From: Tieghemiomyces parasiticus
Lineage: Eukaryota > Kickxellomycota > Dimargaritomycetes > Dimargaritales > Dimargaritaceae
Length of the DNA: 47,386 nt
Direction of reading: 5' to 3'
Assembly (NCBI GenBank): GCA_027575765.1
Contig: JANBPT010000290.1
Span: 1 to 47,386, forward strand
The position numbers and the translations under genes were made by a program. Positions within the stretch are counted from its first letter, which is position 1, and the number at the start of each line of letters is the position of its first letter. Shown here one piece after another: positions 22,483 to 34,623 of the stretch. The notes under the pieces were generated by a model that was not told the origin of the DNA, ran no database searches, and saw only the letters and a program-made list of their open reading frames with translations.

Positions 22483-25192
22483 ATGGCGAATGAAACCGAA
22501 GACCTTGCATTTATGTTTGGCGAGGTGCACTGCGACTGGTTCCCCGAGAAAGAGAAGAGGTGAGAGAGTGAACGTTAACTGTTCATAGCGAGTGTGTATG
22601 GGCCTAGGTACATCCTATCTAGTCAAAGACCCCTCCCGAGGATGGTGGAGCTAACCTTCTTAACTGTACCTCCTTACTGAGCACGCTCTCGTATGGCAGC
22701 AACCCCCGCACGGCATGCAAGTTTCGCTCGTCCATCCCGGCCCGCTACCCGATGGGGGCTCGGTTTCCTCAGCACGAGTACCACCAGCCTTGTAAGTATC
22801 CAATGGGACGTCGAAATGAAAACTCACCGATGTGAGACTATAACAACCCTGATTGCGAGTCTTATGCCAACCTGCACGCCACTTTCCATCCCCCCTTCCC
22901 ACACACTCCCGCCCTACTAGTAATGGACTACCAGCTCCCCCGTCAGGACAGTACTCGCGCCTGCCAGATTCCGGGTGACCCGGCCCACCTCCTGGTTGCC
23001 ACTACCCACCAACTCTATGCCTACATTAGCAACCAGCGGTACTGGGTGACCCTGGTCCTCCCGTACCGGTTCGATAAGCGCCACCATATTCTCTCAGTCA
23101 ACATTCGCGAGGTTAGCGTGCCACTCGCTAGGAGGAACGTGTCAGCGCCCCCAGCCCCTAGCGGCGGTGTACCGGCAGTCCACGTCCCCGATGACGAGGT
23201 GTTGCGGCGGCGCTTAATCATCGCCCTAACGGTGATGGAGGTAGGCAGTCAAGCTGTTAGCGGTATGATACGACAGAACTGGGTACTACTCAGCCCAGGT
23301 TGACCAGCTAACCTATGTTTTTACTTTCAATTCTTCCCCCTCACTCGCCTCTGTTCACCATCACCAGCTTTCAGATGACCCACACCACCCAGAGCCCTTC
23401 TTCTACGTCCATATACTGGGCGCCCGGTCAGAAGATACCTGCCTGGAGAGCCTGTTATTCAAATGCGTCGGTAGGTTTGCCTGAAAACCAACCTGGGGCG
23501 CCAAGTCAGCATGTTCCGATCAATGAAGGCCACCGCGAACTTTGCTCCTGGAGTATTGCATAGCTAACCAGTCGATATCTAATTTTCCATGCAACTATAA
23601 CCGGCCTGTATCTAGACGACGTACAAGTGCTTCCGCTCGCCTTCTGCCCGACCTATGCGATCTTGGATGAGTAAGTGCTGTACCGGGCATAAGGCTTGCT
23701 ACGGTGCCGGGATACGTTCATGTTAAGAGTTCACTTACCCTAACTCCAACTCTGACTCCCACTGCCTTTTGTCCTCCAGCATTCTCGGTCCCGGTGGTCG
23801 GTTGACCTGCGTTGTCTCGGGGGCACACGGCGAGACCTCCGTGTTCCATATGGTAAGAGACGTCCAGCAAGGTCTTTGAAAGGCCTATTTGTGTAATTGG
23901 GAGGCGTATGCAGAATTTTGAACTGCACGCGAGGTCTAACCTTGGCATATTGGACTCCCTTCATAATTCATTCCCCGTTCGTAAGAACGACACCTACACC
24001 ATGGTTCCTGTACAGCCAGAGGGACCCACGCAGCCGCGATACCTCCGTCCACTTCTGGACTACATGTCCTCTCAACAGGCAGGGTAAGTTAGCCACTATC
24101 GCGACACGATCAGTGATCTCTACCGGGGCCATGCTGGCATATCCTACGGCCATCCATTAGAATACCAATACTTGCTTGTTCTAATCTACCCCGGCTTGTC
24201 CTTCCAATCTTGATCTTATTGACGGGTAAAACCTTCACTCCCTTCCTCTCCAGTGGATTGATGAGTTTTGCGCAGTGGGACGACGAGTATCAGCGAGTCT
24301 ACGCCGCAGGCGGTATGGACGAAAACCTTTACGTCGCCCATGCGACAAAAACGCACCCGGACGATGGTAGGTATCCTAGGCGATTAATTTATGATCCGAC
24401 TGTTTTCTTCATCTTGTACTCCTCCCCTAACCCTGAACTTCGTGTGTATTCCGCATTCATTTAACTATTTTCACCCCTACCCATTGATCGTTGACCACGC
24501 GGACAACTTATCTCGCAGGTATCGACTCGTCCGGAGCTGATGTGCCAGCTTGGCAGTGGCGTACCTACCGCATACCACTCCTCAACCTCGTCACGGCGCT
24601 GTCTTTTTACCCAGAACCATTACCCATCGCTTTCCCGGCTGTCACCGACGATCCACCGTCGCCGCAAAGGCCCCTCCATCTTGTAGCTGCCTGTGCCAAC
24701 GAAGCGGCTGTCCTATTCCAAGACGTGAACGGAGCCACACCTATTACCACCTCGTCAACCACCCAGCTACCAAACCCTGACTCCACCGCCATCCCACCGA
24801 CTGCCGCCGTCGTTCCTCACCCAACGGTCCTCCCAGAATCCCATCTCCACGACAGTGTTACGGCCACCCTCGTGGCCGACGTGGACTATGACGGCATCCC
24901 GGAGATAATCACCGCGACTTACGGTCAGATGCTCCTCATTCACGAACGCAACCGGGATGGGCGCTGGCAGGTCAAGTGGAAGAAACGGCTCCCATATCCA
25001 ATCTACGGTATCTTTTTTTGGGATATTAATCTCGACGGCGCCGACGAGCTGGTCGTACTTACCATGCGTGGGATTCATGTCTTACAGCCCAACTTCGTAT
25101 ACCTGCGCGAGGTTATCGTGGCGAGGCTTAAACAGTTGGGGCGGATAGCTAATCAGAACGGCGAAGGTAGTAACGATGTGGAGAATGCGTGA
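22483..25192 (+). CDS. KPTN: Kaptin (KPTN) homologue, KICSTOR subunit type
   Basis: Nine exons: 22,483-22,559, 22,682-22,791, 22,921-23,240, 23,368-23,470, 23,616-23,670, 23,780-23,852, 24,016-24,083, 24,254-24,366 and 24,519-25,192. All join in phase to 530 aa. The exon peptides follow the kaptin order: an N-terminal segment with LSYGSN, a beta-propeller part (LIIALTVME, EPFFYVHIL, LPLAFCPTYAILD, RLTCVVSGAHGETSVF), then the strongly conserved C-terminus. Two FG-GAP-like calcium-loop repeats lie there, DVDYDGIPEIITATYGQ (about 427) and DINLDGADELVVL (about 475), followed by GIHVLQPNFVYLREVI. In animals kaptin, with ITFG2, SZT2 and KICS2, tethers GATOR1 to lysosomes for nutrient control of TORC1. 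The complex is absent from budding yeast, so its presence here is notable. Confidence 0.9.
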
Positions 25193-26618
25193 AGGCTCGT
25201 GGTTAGGCAACGGATACCTGATTTATTAAATCGGTCGCTCACTTTAGCCATACTCGGGGTGGGGCGCTAGTGGGGGGGAGGGTTCATGGCCGACTCTACC
25301 CATGAGCTCCCCCAATGTGGCATATCTAATGGATGTAGCTAGTTCTGGAAAGGATAGGGCTGATCTGCCGGATGTCACCTACCTTCCCACTCATGGGCAG
25401 TGGCATACCGGTAATACGTATCATTTGGGAGGAGGGGTGGCTATGTCCACCACATTGGTCGCACAGCAACCCCTTCCGATCCTCCTCCCTCGCACAATTT
25501 TCATTCCCTTGTAAGAGGACGAGGTGGATAAATTTAGTAGGTATGGTAATGACAAAAGGGCGAATCTATAACCCAAACCAGCGTTCTTGTTAGACTGGTC
25601 ATCTTTTGTTTAGACATGAAACACTTGGGATACCGACCGTATTGGGAGGAAATATGCCTTGTTATTTCCAGAGAAGCCGGATGTACCGTGCGAGGGGAAG
25701 GAGGCGGAGTAGTTTGACACTGTATGAAGGCGATGGCAATAGGCCAGTCCATCCCCCCTCCGCGGTGAATCAACCCTTCGTGCGAATTATCCTACCCTTC
25801 ACCAACTTTGCCCAAGGCAATAGCGTGCGTCAGATGGCCCGAGTTCTTCTCTCACTTTATCTCCCTATGTACCTGACATTAAGACATGTCACCACGGCCG
25901 CTTTCATGGGTATTTGCCTATAAGCAGCGTAATGTAGGGGGTGTAAGCTAATCATAGCAGATAGGACTGTGCAACAGTTCACCTAAAAAGTCGATCCAAT
26001 AGACTGGACAGAGACGCACTGACTTGCTAGGCCAGGCATTATTACCTTTTTCACCCAACACACCCAGTGACACAGGTATCATGGGAGGTATTGGTACTAT
26101 GGGAGCCAGAGCTGATTTTCGTGTTGAGGAGCCCCACCAGTGTATTGAATTTTAACGTGCGAATTATCTCTTCACTATATCGCTCGGTAATTTTTCTTCC
26201 ATATCTCGTGGTTCTGGAGTAAAAGGAAATATGCAAGCTGCTTTGGGTAACATTCAACTGTACGGCCTATCAATTAGATATTTCGAAGCCATACTGTCCA
26301 CAGCCGGTATCAAGTCGCTCTACCAACTAGTGTATCAGAGCACTATACTTCTCTCTTTGAAACCTCGTAGCGATCTTGGCCGCGAACCGGCGTCTTCTCC
26401 ACTTGCCGCCTGGACTATTTAAAATTCCCCCCCTCCCCTTCCTTGCCCTGACCTGCCTACGACTCGACCGTACCTATTATTACACCTTTCGGCTCCGGCT
26501 GACCAGTACCCCACCTCATTATTTCTTTGGGGGTTCATTTGATAACGCTTGCCATCGTCTTCCATGCTCTAATTCATACCATTCTTCATCCACTATCCTC
26601 CCCAAATTTTCTTCCACC
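25193..26618. other. Intergenic, no gene recognised
   Basis: Only short unsupported frames are seen. A TATA-like tatttaaaat at 26,416-26,425 and the C/T-rich stretch to 26,618 are likely the promoter and 5' UTR of the oxidase gene. Confidence 0.45.
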
Positions 26619-28202
26619 ATGAAATTAATTACCTACGGCCTTTTGTGTTTGGCAGCTTTTGGTGCTGAAATTTGCTCGGCCGACGGGATACCTACTCCCG
26701 CACCCAAGCGGATTGCCGTTATCGGCGCTGGCGCCTCAGGGACCTCAGCGGCCTATTTCATCCAACAGGGAATGGCAAACGCCTCGACCCCGGTATCCAT
26801 CACGGTTTACGAACGCAGCGACCAAGTGGGAGGTCGCGTCAATGCCATCACGGTGCCAGGAACCAATCTCATGATTGAAACCGGAGCTGCCATTTTCATT
26901 GACACCAACGCCAACCTGATTAAGTATGCCGCCCAGTTCAATCTCACCGTCCAACCGGCCGCGTCAGGACTGAGCAATACTCATGCCAATCCCAAACTGG
27001 GTATCTGGAACGGTACAGATTTTTCGTTCATGCAGACCGGTAACGCTACCGCCGACCAGGCTGTGATCGTCTCTCGGTTCGGCGTCTACAGTATCGGCGC
27101 CATCTCCCAGTTGATCCAGTCCTATGCCGTCCAGTTCCTGAAGGTCTACTACCCGGCGGCCGTCAATGGGACCTTCGATACCATGCGCAGTATCCTCGAG
27201 TACCTAGGTCTCCAGTCCACTACCCAGGCCACCGCCCAGAACGCCTTGAACGCGGCGATCCCGAACCTAAACGCCAACTACCTCGCCGAAGTTGTCGAAA
27301 TCGCCACGCGTGAGAATTACGGCCAGGGTCTCGCTCAGATTCACACCATGGGCATGGCCATCAGCGTCGCCGGGTCGAGCGGGATCGCCTACCAAGTCCA
27401 AGGGGGGAACCAACAGGTGTTCCAGAAGCTCCTTGCGGCCAGTGGGGCTACCGTGCACCTCAAAACCCCGGTTGCCGCTATTTCGAAATCGGTGGCCACT
27501 ACTGGTGACATCGAAGGCGCGGTACAGTATACGGTGACCACCGAGGCGGGTAGTTCCGCCGTCTATGACGCGGTCGTCATGGCCTCCCCGCCCATCGCCA
27601 CCACCACCTACTCTAATGCGAAGAGTAGCATCACTTGGCAGAACCTTACCACCCCCAACTATTTCACCACTCCGAACGCCCTTGTCACCCCGCCGGTTAC
27701 CTACCGCTCGATCCATGTGACCATTGTTGCCGGGGTCGTCAACCCGCTCTACTTCAAAGCACGTTCCTTTTCCCAGCTCCCGCTCGCCATTTATTCGACG
27801 CAGGATGCCTCGGCTACCTGTCCGTTCACCAGTCTGGTGGTCCACGAGGTCCTGACCTTCGCCCAGGTTTTAAAAATCGCGGCCGCCTCGTTGTACACCA
27901 ACCGGTCAGCCATCGAGCCTACCGCATTCTTTACGCTCACCAAAGTGTTCTCGCCCGAGGCTTTGACCGAGCGCCAGTTGGCCCGTCTTTACGGGGTGCG
28001 ATTCTGGACCTACCAGACCTCGTATAACGCTTACCCGAATCTGGTTCCCCGCGATGAGGGCCAGTTCCCGCCGCTGACGGTCGATACCCAGCTGTACTAC
28101 CCTAACGCCTTTGAGCCCTTCATCTCTACCATGGAAACGTCCATGATATCTTCTCAGAACGTCGCCAACCTTCTGGTACGCGATCTGACTCAGTCGGCCT
28201 AA
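26619..28202 (+). CDS. PCYOX1: Secreted prenylcysteine oxidase-like FAD protein
   Basis: Intronless, 527 aa. A signal peptide (about 1-22, LLCLAAFGAEICSA) is followed by an FAD dinucleotide-binding motif, RIAVIGAGASGTSAAYF (about 31-47), and VYERSDQVGGRVNA. The rest fits the prenylcysteine lyase domain: GMAISVAGSSGIAYQVQGGN, AVVMASPPIA, LTKVFSPEALT and a C-terminal PNAFEPFISTMETSMISSQN. The family oxidises farnesyl- or geranylgeranyl-cysteine released from prenylated proteins, giving an aldehyde, cysteine and H2O2, in lysosome or vacuole-like compartments. Many N-glycosylation sequons fit passage through the secretory pathway. The start was chosen because it puts the signal peptide first; the frame is open further upstream. 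It is tail to tail with the protease gene. Confidence 0.9.
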   Translation: MKLITYGLLCLAAFGAEICSADGIPTPAPKRIAVIGAGASGTSAAYFIQQGMANASTPVSITVYERSDQVGGRVNAITVPGTNLMIETGAAIFIDTNANLIKYAAQFNLTVQPAASGLSNTHANPKLGIWNGTDFSFMQTGNATADQAVIVSRFGVYSIGAISQLIQSYAVQFLKVYYPAAVNGTFDTMRSILEYLGLQSTTQATAQNALNAAIPNLNANYLAEVVEIATRENYGQGLAQIHTMGMAISVAGSSGIAYQVQGGNQQVFQKLLAASGATVHLKTPVAAISKSVATTGDIEGAVQYTVTTEAGSSAVYDAVVMASPPIATTTYSNAKSSITWQNLTTPNYFTTPNALVTPPVTYRSIHVTIVAGVVNPLYFKARSFSQLPLAIYSTQDASATCPFTSLVVHEVLTFAQVLKIAAASLYTNRSAIEPTAFFTLTKVFSPEALTERQLARLYGVRFWTYQTSYNAYPNLVPRDEGQFPPLTVDTQLYYPNAFEPFISTMETSMISSQNVANLLVRDLTQSA

Positions 28203-28283
28203 CGTTAAGTTTCGAGTAATCACCCATTAGTATAGTTTATTGATTGCTGTACTTCCACGTGGTATTTCAATGTTATCGTAGCT

Positions 28284-28307
28284 TTTATATATATATATAT
28301 ATATAAT
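28284..28307. repeat. (TA)n microsatellite
   Basis: About eleven TA units lie between the convergent oxidase and protease genes, at the likely polyadenylation regions of both. Confidence 0.9.
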
Positions 28308-28411
28308 ACATGTTGACCAAAAAAATGTATGGATTACTCTCATTGGTAACGGCGCAGTGTGCGTGTTTTTTTTAAAACGAGTGGATATGTAAGATACACC
28401 GTCTGGTAATG

Positions 28412-29599
28412 TCACCATATCTGAAGCACCAAGCCAAGGAGTTGTAACGGACCCAAAAAAATTAAGGAAATCCCAACGGCCAGCGTCCAGGGTGCAGGCC
28501 GCGCGTCTCTACTGCCTGCGTTCCGGTGGTGGTACAACCTGTACCAAATATCCGAGTTGCCAACGGTATTAGTAGTACCGTCACCGACGACCAAATCACT
28601 CCACCGCAGCCCGGTCTTGGCGATAATGAAGGGAAGGTAATAGGCCACATGGGTGTAATAGGCAACGTTATCACTCGCCCCGCACAGCGCCTCGCCGGAT
28701 AAAGAATTACCATAGCTTGTCAGTCCCGCGAGGGCCCACTGAGTATCCGCCACTCCGCCACCGCCACCATGGGAGTCGGATGGGGGGTAGGTCACGACGA
28801 GCGGACCACCCGAATCACCCTGACAGGTATCCCGACCTTGACTCCCAGTGGAGCAAATCTTGTCATTGTTCGAGTTGATGAACCCTGGGTCAAGGAGACT
28901 ACACATCTGCTGGTCGTTAGATAGGCTCACGGTGGTTTCCACGAGTTTATCCGGAAAAGTTGTGAGGTTGGCGGGATTGGTCAGACCCCAGCCCATGACC
29001 GTAGCCGGCTGGTCTTCCACGATGGTCGACGTGTAAATCCGGATGGGCCGAACCGTCTCCCCCACGTTACCATCTCTGCCGCTGGCCCCGTCGACTGCCA
29101 AGGGTACGGGGTGGCTGAGTCGCAGGAGAGCGATATCGTGGTCGTCGGGGGTTTTACGATCGTATTCGGGATGAAGAATGACCTCGGAGACCGAGATAGT
29201 TTGCATGGCGGATTTGGAGACGGAGCCGTAGCCGATGGTGAACTGGGAGGGGTCGCGGGGCCGGTTACCTTGGGAAGCAACGGCCGTGACGGCGCAGTGG
29301 CCTGCGGTAGCTACCCACTCGGCACTGAGGAAGACCGCGCCACACTCGACGGTGAAGTTGCCGGTACCCCAACTAACATTGCTGCTGTGGTTCGGTGAAT
29401 CGATGATGCGGGCATGAGCCATGAAGGGGAAGGCCTGGGTTGGGGCTTCCGTACCACCCGTTATACGCATCAACTTGTGAACATTGAGACCGTCTTTGGT
29501 GCCAACAAGAGTGGCAATAGCGGTGGGGAGGTGGTGGTGCGCACACATAAGGTAGATTGCTGCATAGCTGCTAAACAAGACCCGTCCTCTGGGGAGCAT
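28412..29599 (-). CDS. Trypsin-like serine protease with C-terminal membrane segment
   Basis: 395 aa, intronless, family S1A. A hydrophobic N-terminus (signal peptide or anchor, about 7-31) and a short propeptide precede the activation-like site RITGGTEA (about 45). The catalytic triad is intact: H101 in TAGHC, D155 in DHDIALL, S263 in TCQGDSGGP. Asp257, six residues before the serine, is the specificity residue of trypsin, so cleavage after Lys or Arg is predicted. Cysteine pairs flank the histidine and serine regions. After the protease domain a linker leads to a very hydrophobic tail (LAVGISLIFLGPLQLLGLVL), which may be a transmembrane anchor or a GPI signal. S1A proteases are patchy in fungi and often linked to parasites or insect associates; that link here is inference. 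Confidence 0.93.
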   Translation of the reverse strand: MLPRGRVLFSSYAAIYLMCAHHHLPTAIATLVGTKDGLNVHKLMRITGGTEAPTQAFPFMAHARIIDSPNHSSNVSWGTGNFTVECGAVFLSAEWVATAGHCAVTAVASQGNRPRDPSQFTIGYGSVSKSAMQTISVSEVILHPEYDRKTPDDHDIALLRLSHPVPLAVDGASGRDGNVGETVRPIRIYTSTIVEDQPATVMGWGLTNPANLTTFPDKLVETTVSLSNDQQMCSLLDPGFINSNNDKICSTGSQGRDTCQGDSGGPLVVTYPPSDSHGGGGGVADTQWALAGLTSYGNSLSGEALCGASDNVAYYTHVAYYLPFIIAKTGLRWSDLVVGDGTTNTVGNSDIWYRLYHHRNAGSRDARPAPWTLAVGISLIFLGPLQLLGLVLQIW

Positions 29600-30408
29600 G
29601 GTGATGAGTGTGCAAGATATATATCTATATATATATTTAGGAGAGGCCGGTGGCAGCCAGCAGACACTGATACCTGCCTACCTAATATATATGTATATCT
29701 GCGAGGCTGTTTAACGGCGGCGCTTCGCCAGGAATAATGTAAATAATGAGTACTAATTGTGACCCCGGTAGCTTCCGAGACCGGTCGGAGGGATGTGACT
29801 ATGGTACATGGAAAGAAGATGCGCAAACACAGTAAATAACAGACTACGCCTACAATGAAAGGCTAGCGCAGATGCGGATGTGAACTAACGTACGAATGAA
29901 AGGTATTGGACCCGAAACACTGAAGGGGGGGAAAAGGTGAGGAGAGACGTAGTGGGATTAGGAGTACAAGCGGACTGGTCGCTTTATATTATCTACCAGA
30001 AAGGACCTCAAGGGACCCATTGACTTTCAACGCCGCCAATGTTAATGTGGCGCTAACGAGAAGGTGTCCGACGGGTGATAATTGGACAGACCAGAGAAGC
30101 ATGGCTCAAAGCTGAAGGCCATAGGGGAACGGGACGGAGGGTCTACCAGCGAAGGCAGCTGCCATAAGGGGATCCCAAATCTGTGAGCAGAGCAGTCATG
30201 AAGTGGATGGTTGCCAGAGACGCGGCGGTATGCTGGTGATGGACTTGGGCGACAGATTAGAAGAACACTCCCAAGGCTCAAACCGCAAGAGAAAGATAGA
30301 GGGGGAAGGAAGGTGGGCTCATAAACGGCTGGGTTTGAGTAACGGTTTTGAAGTTGCACATAGGTATTCCCAGTATGTACGAGCTCTACGGCCTGCCACC
30401 TTTTCCAC

Positions 30409-30448
<40 letters not shown>

Positions 30449-31339
30449 CTCTCTCTTTTGTACTCAAAGATTGTTTTTTTAAAAAAAATAAAAAAATAGG
30501 TATCATTTATCCATCTCCCTTGGGTCGACTGTTTTGCTTGTTCTCTTTGGAGCCTGTCGGTTTCCGGCCATCGCGCCTTTTTCTTCCACACTCCATGGAC
30601 TAAACAGCGTCACGGTTTACAGCGTGACTGCGTTTCCAGTCAGCGCGTAATAACAGGACATGTCGGTTTTAGCCACGACAGTAGTACCATTTCTCGCAGC
30701 CTCACTCCTCCCTCTCCCCCTCCCAACCTACGCTCCCCCGCACTTCTCGGGCCGTTACATTTCCTCCCTCCCCCTCTCCATCTTTCACTTTGTGTGCTCA
30801 TAGCCTCTCCAGCCTCCGCTCTCCCTAGTTGCACGGCCTGACGCCACTCCTGTGTCCACTTCCCTTCACCACTGTAACCGTAACGTCTCCTTTCCCATAA
30901 TTACTCAGGGGTGAGCAACAATAGTAGGGGCCAAGCTGGTAGTGCGCGTGACCTCATATATCAGAAGGAAAGGCATGGAATTGGTGATCGATCGGCCCTG
31001 CGATCCTGCACACACGGTACGAAGTTGTATTAACTACGTATTATCCGTAGGCTCCCGAGATTGTTAGCATGCGGCCTCTGCGCACTCCGTACCGCTGGAG
31101 CCAAGACCCCATCCACTTGGTCAAAGAAAGGCTGCCATTGCCTAGCAAGACCTAAGGCTTTACAACAATGGGTTAATTTATCGTAAACAAGGTGACTATA
31201 CCCTATACAACTGTTAAAAGGTCCAATAATGAAGGAAGGGGCAATTGCCAAAAAATATAAAACAGTAATAGCAAAAATAAGCCCGGTATACTACAAGCTA
31301 ATCGCCATGATGGCCAGAGTAGGGGTGGAACGGGGGGCC
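29600..31339. other. Intergenic region with microsatellites, no gene recognised
   Basis: Upstream flank of the protease gene on the minus side and 3' flank of the Bzz1 gene. TA-rich runs occur near 29,617-29,640 and a CT repeat at 30,412-30,446. No coding segment is convincing. Confidence 0.5.
30412..30446. repeat. (CT)n microsatellite
   Basis: About 17 CT units, followed by a further short ctctctc. Reading frames rich in Arg-Glu or Leu-Ser across it are artefacts of the repeat. Confidence 0.92.
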
Positions 31340-34300
31340 CTATATCGTTTGAACGAAATTACTGGGGAACTGCCCGGTCCGTCCGTGCAAAGTGCCTTCC
31401 ATCCACCCGTCACACACATGGTCGTTCGTGATGATGATCTCGTCGTTCGTCTTGATGGTCAGCTCACTCGCATCCCGAGCGTCAAAGTCAAACAGAGCGC
31501 GGGCCCGCCGTTGGGTTTTTGAACCTCCGTTCGGTTGCATCGTTGCCATGGGGGGAGCCCCCACGCTACCTGCACCTGCGTGCCCTCCGCCACCACCATC
31601 CCTTTGGTTGGTCATCTGGATATAATTGGTAGGGACCAACCCGCGGCGTCCGTTGAGTTCGCACTCGGTCCACCCGGACCCGTCGACATCCTTACGCACG
31701 ACACTGAGAACGTCGCCCGAACGGAGATCCATGTCGATACCCGATTTGGACTGGTAACTGTAGAGCGCAGTGGCCGTGCCCAGCGAAGCCCCCTTTAGGC
31801 CACTGCTACCGCCCGGACCGTACGCGCTGCCGGTGCTGTTGTTGCGACTGGGCCCTGAGGTGGCAATCATACCAGGGGCAGTAGATAAACCGCCGCCGCC
31901 ACCGTTATCGGCGGCGGACGAGAACGACGACGACCGGGCTTTAACAGCGGCAGCAGCGGCGGCCGCGAAGGCCGAGGACGACATGGTGGCGGGCCGCGGT
32001 GGGGGCGGGGCGACCCGGGAATGACGTCGGGGGTTGAGGACACCCGATTCGTTGAACGCTGCGGTACCCGGAGGCGGTGGGGGTTTCTTATTGCGTCGTG
32101 GGCCGGATGTACCGCCGCCACCGACCGCCGATAGACTCAACGGGGTGGCCGGAACAATGGTCTCGTCTTCCGAACTGCTCCACCCCATATCACCAGGGCT
32201 TCGAGTATCGATAAGGCTGGCGTTATATGGCGGGGGCGGGGGCACTCCGCGGACCGAACTACCACTGCCGAGCGGGATCGACGTGGTGGAAAAATTGTTG
32301 ACACTGCTGGTCTGAGACATGGATGGGGTGCGGCCAAGGGACCGACGGCGTCTAAGGGCGGATACGGAGCCAGGGCAGTCGAGTGGCACCTTAAGGAGAC
32401 ACTTCTTGTGGACATTGTAACCGCACACCTCGCACATCTGCTCGCTCTTACCCACGCTCCACAACTTGCTGTGGCAGTAGTCGCAGCTGGTGGGGATAGC
32501 GAACGAGTGGGGACGGAACTTGTGGGCAGCAAAGTCAACGTTGCTACCGCTGCCGCCAGGGATCCCGAGAACCTGGGAAATGTCGGCGGCCTCAGTCTGG
32601 TGGATGGTGTGTTCCCACTCGAGGTTCATAAGCTCGTGGCTCAGGTTCATGGAATTGTCAAACAGCTCGTGCCAGGGCCCCGTGGGGTCGCCCGGATCGG
32701 CAGCACGTAGACTCTGTTCGACGTCGCCCAGCGGGACGCGCAGCTGATCGAGCTGGTTACTCAATTTCTGGGCTGTTTCCTGCTCACCGTGCATCACGTT
32801 GGCCAGAAAGATGCGTGCGTCTTCGTCGTCCACCACCATCTCCCCGCGGTCGTTGCTGTGCGGTACCGGGATGAACTGGAAGTCTAGGGGTTCTGACCAC
32901 GCCACCGGGTTGCGCGCCACAAAAAGCTGCGCGTCGCCCGCTGGGTCAATCAGGTTGACGGCCGTGCGCAGCTCTGACATGTGCCCGTGGAGACGCTGCA
33001 GCGCTTCGTTCTGCAGATCGATCCAGCGGGTCCAAAGGGCTCGCGAGGACTCAATGCGTGAGTGGTTGATATCTTGGAGTTGCTGTATACGCAAATAATG
33101 ATGAGTAGGTGAGACGACGGCAAACATAAGCGATGGACGTGACTGGTCTTGTCACTTTATGAGGGGTTGCGCGCAGTAGTATTCAGCCGATTACTGTTGT
33201 AACAGGTTCGGGTTATCACTTACGTTCATTAGGATCGGAATGTCTTTGTGGAAGTACTCATTCTTAATGGCGTTCGATCTGTGGACTGACAAAATGTACA
33301 GGTTCTGGGCGTTATTCTTCTCGACCAGGGCCTTGTGGTATTGGCGCCGGTACTAGGATTGACGCGATAACGAAGTTGGAAACAGAGAGGGGAGAGTACA
33401 GAGGAGGGTGGATAGACGCCGGTTAGCTGCTTTAGGATGGGAGCCATGGGCGTCTGTTAGGGCTTCCTTGGGAAGTGAAGGCGTCAGCTATAATCGAGGA
33501 TTACCTTGTCGTGGTTCTTATCATTAATGGACCGCTCCACTTTGGATCCCATGGCGTGAGTCTGGGTGCCAAGTTCGGTGTACTTGGCTTGTTTCTGGAG
33601 GATGTCGTAGTCGTGGGCAGTGGGGGAGGGGTGTTAGTAATTGGCGTGGGCCATCGCCACGCTGAGCACCCAGGCCAGTAGTCCACAGCTCTCAAGCCCC
33701 ATTTAATGCCCTCGACTTACCTTGTCCTTATCGGCGTACACCTCGTCACGCATCTCAAGGAGCTTCTGGCAGTATGCCACGTGCTAAGAAATGATTAGTG
33801 CATATGGGTGCCAGTGGGGAAGGGGTCACAAGGTAAGCTATGTAATCTAATTAAGCATTGTGAGGCCACAAATGCTCGGTATGTTCAGACACAAACAACC
33901 CACCTTTTTGCGTGCGTCCTCTTTCTTTTGGCTGAGGGCCTGGGCGGGCTCAACAATGTCGGTGTGGATTCTCTCTGAGAGTGTGAAGTGCTCCCGACAA
34001 ATAGCACTGGTCACATGCAGCAGTTGATCCCAGGCCTTGACATAGGAGCTGGTTGGATGGCGGAGAGCCGGGTCAAGCGGTAGGTAGGTAGGTGAAGTTA
34101 AGTAGCGGTCGCACCGGTTTCACCTCGAAAGTAGGGAAGTCTTGCCCACTTCCTCTGTCAAAGGCCCTCCTATCAGATCCACAATTAGAGCACAACCGTA
34201 AACCCGGCCAAGGTAACTTACGAGCTGTCGGCGTCGGTGTTAAAATCGACGAGCGGGCCGGACTTTCCCAGGCCTTCCTTGCTGCCGAGCCCGCCGACGG

Positions 34301-34623
34301 ACATGGTTGACGTCTTCTTTTCCTTGATTTTTTGGTACTTCTTAACCATGCTCTCCAGTTTCTGACCGTATTCCTTCTCCAGCTGGGTCCAATCGCGCAT
34401 AAACTCGCGCAGGTCACTGACGGACGTGTTGCCCGCCTGAACCATCTGGTTGATGGTACCCAGTTGGGACGGCTGAAAAGAGGTCAGGCGGGGTGTATTA
34501 AGGGGGGTGGGAAGTATGACATTAGCACCTCTCAAGGCTGGTGGCGGGGCGGAACAAGCCCAAGGCTCAGCAATGGCGAGAAGAGCGTACCTTCAACGTC
34601 GAGCCGAAGTCAAGGGTCGCCAT
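31340..34623 (-). CDS. BZZ1: Bzz1-type F-BAR, C1 and double SH3 protein
   Basis: Seven exons (minus strand): 34,623-34,591, 34,472-34,222, 34,048-33,904, 33,783-33,721, 33,594-33,505, 33,352-33,224 and 33,082-31,340. They join in phase to 817 aa. Order: F-BAR/FCH domain (about 10-390; SDLREFMRDWTQLEKEYGQK, AYCQKLLEMRDEVYADKDK); C1 zinc domain (about 424-473; HKFRPHSFAIPTSCDYCHSK, CGYNVHKKC); a low-complexity Pro/Ser/Ala linker with a poly-Ala run; then two C-terminal SH3 domains (about 672-728 with ALYSYQ, VPTNYI; about 762-817 with ALFDFDA, FPSNFV). Bzz1 bends membrane and recruits WASP-type actin nucleation at endocytic patches. Polyproline segments in the linker could bind SH3 domains. The first exon (MATLDFGSTLK) is 33 nt and matches the usual family N-terminus. 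Confidence 0.96.

Noticed and set aside
27267..27845. Minus-strand frame inside the prenylcysteine oxidase gene
   Set aside because: Shadow of a GC-rich intronless gene; no domain pattern.
30042..30506. Arg-Glu-rich frame across the CT repeat
   Set aside because: The dipeptide run is produced by the microsatellite.
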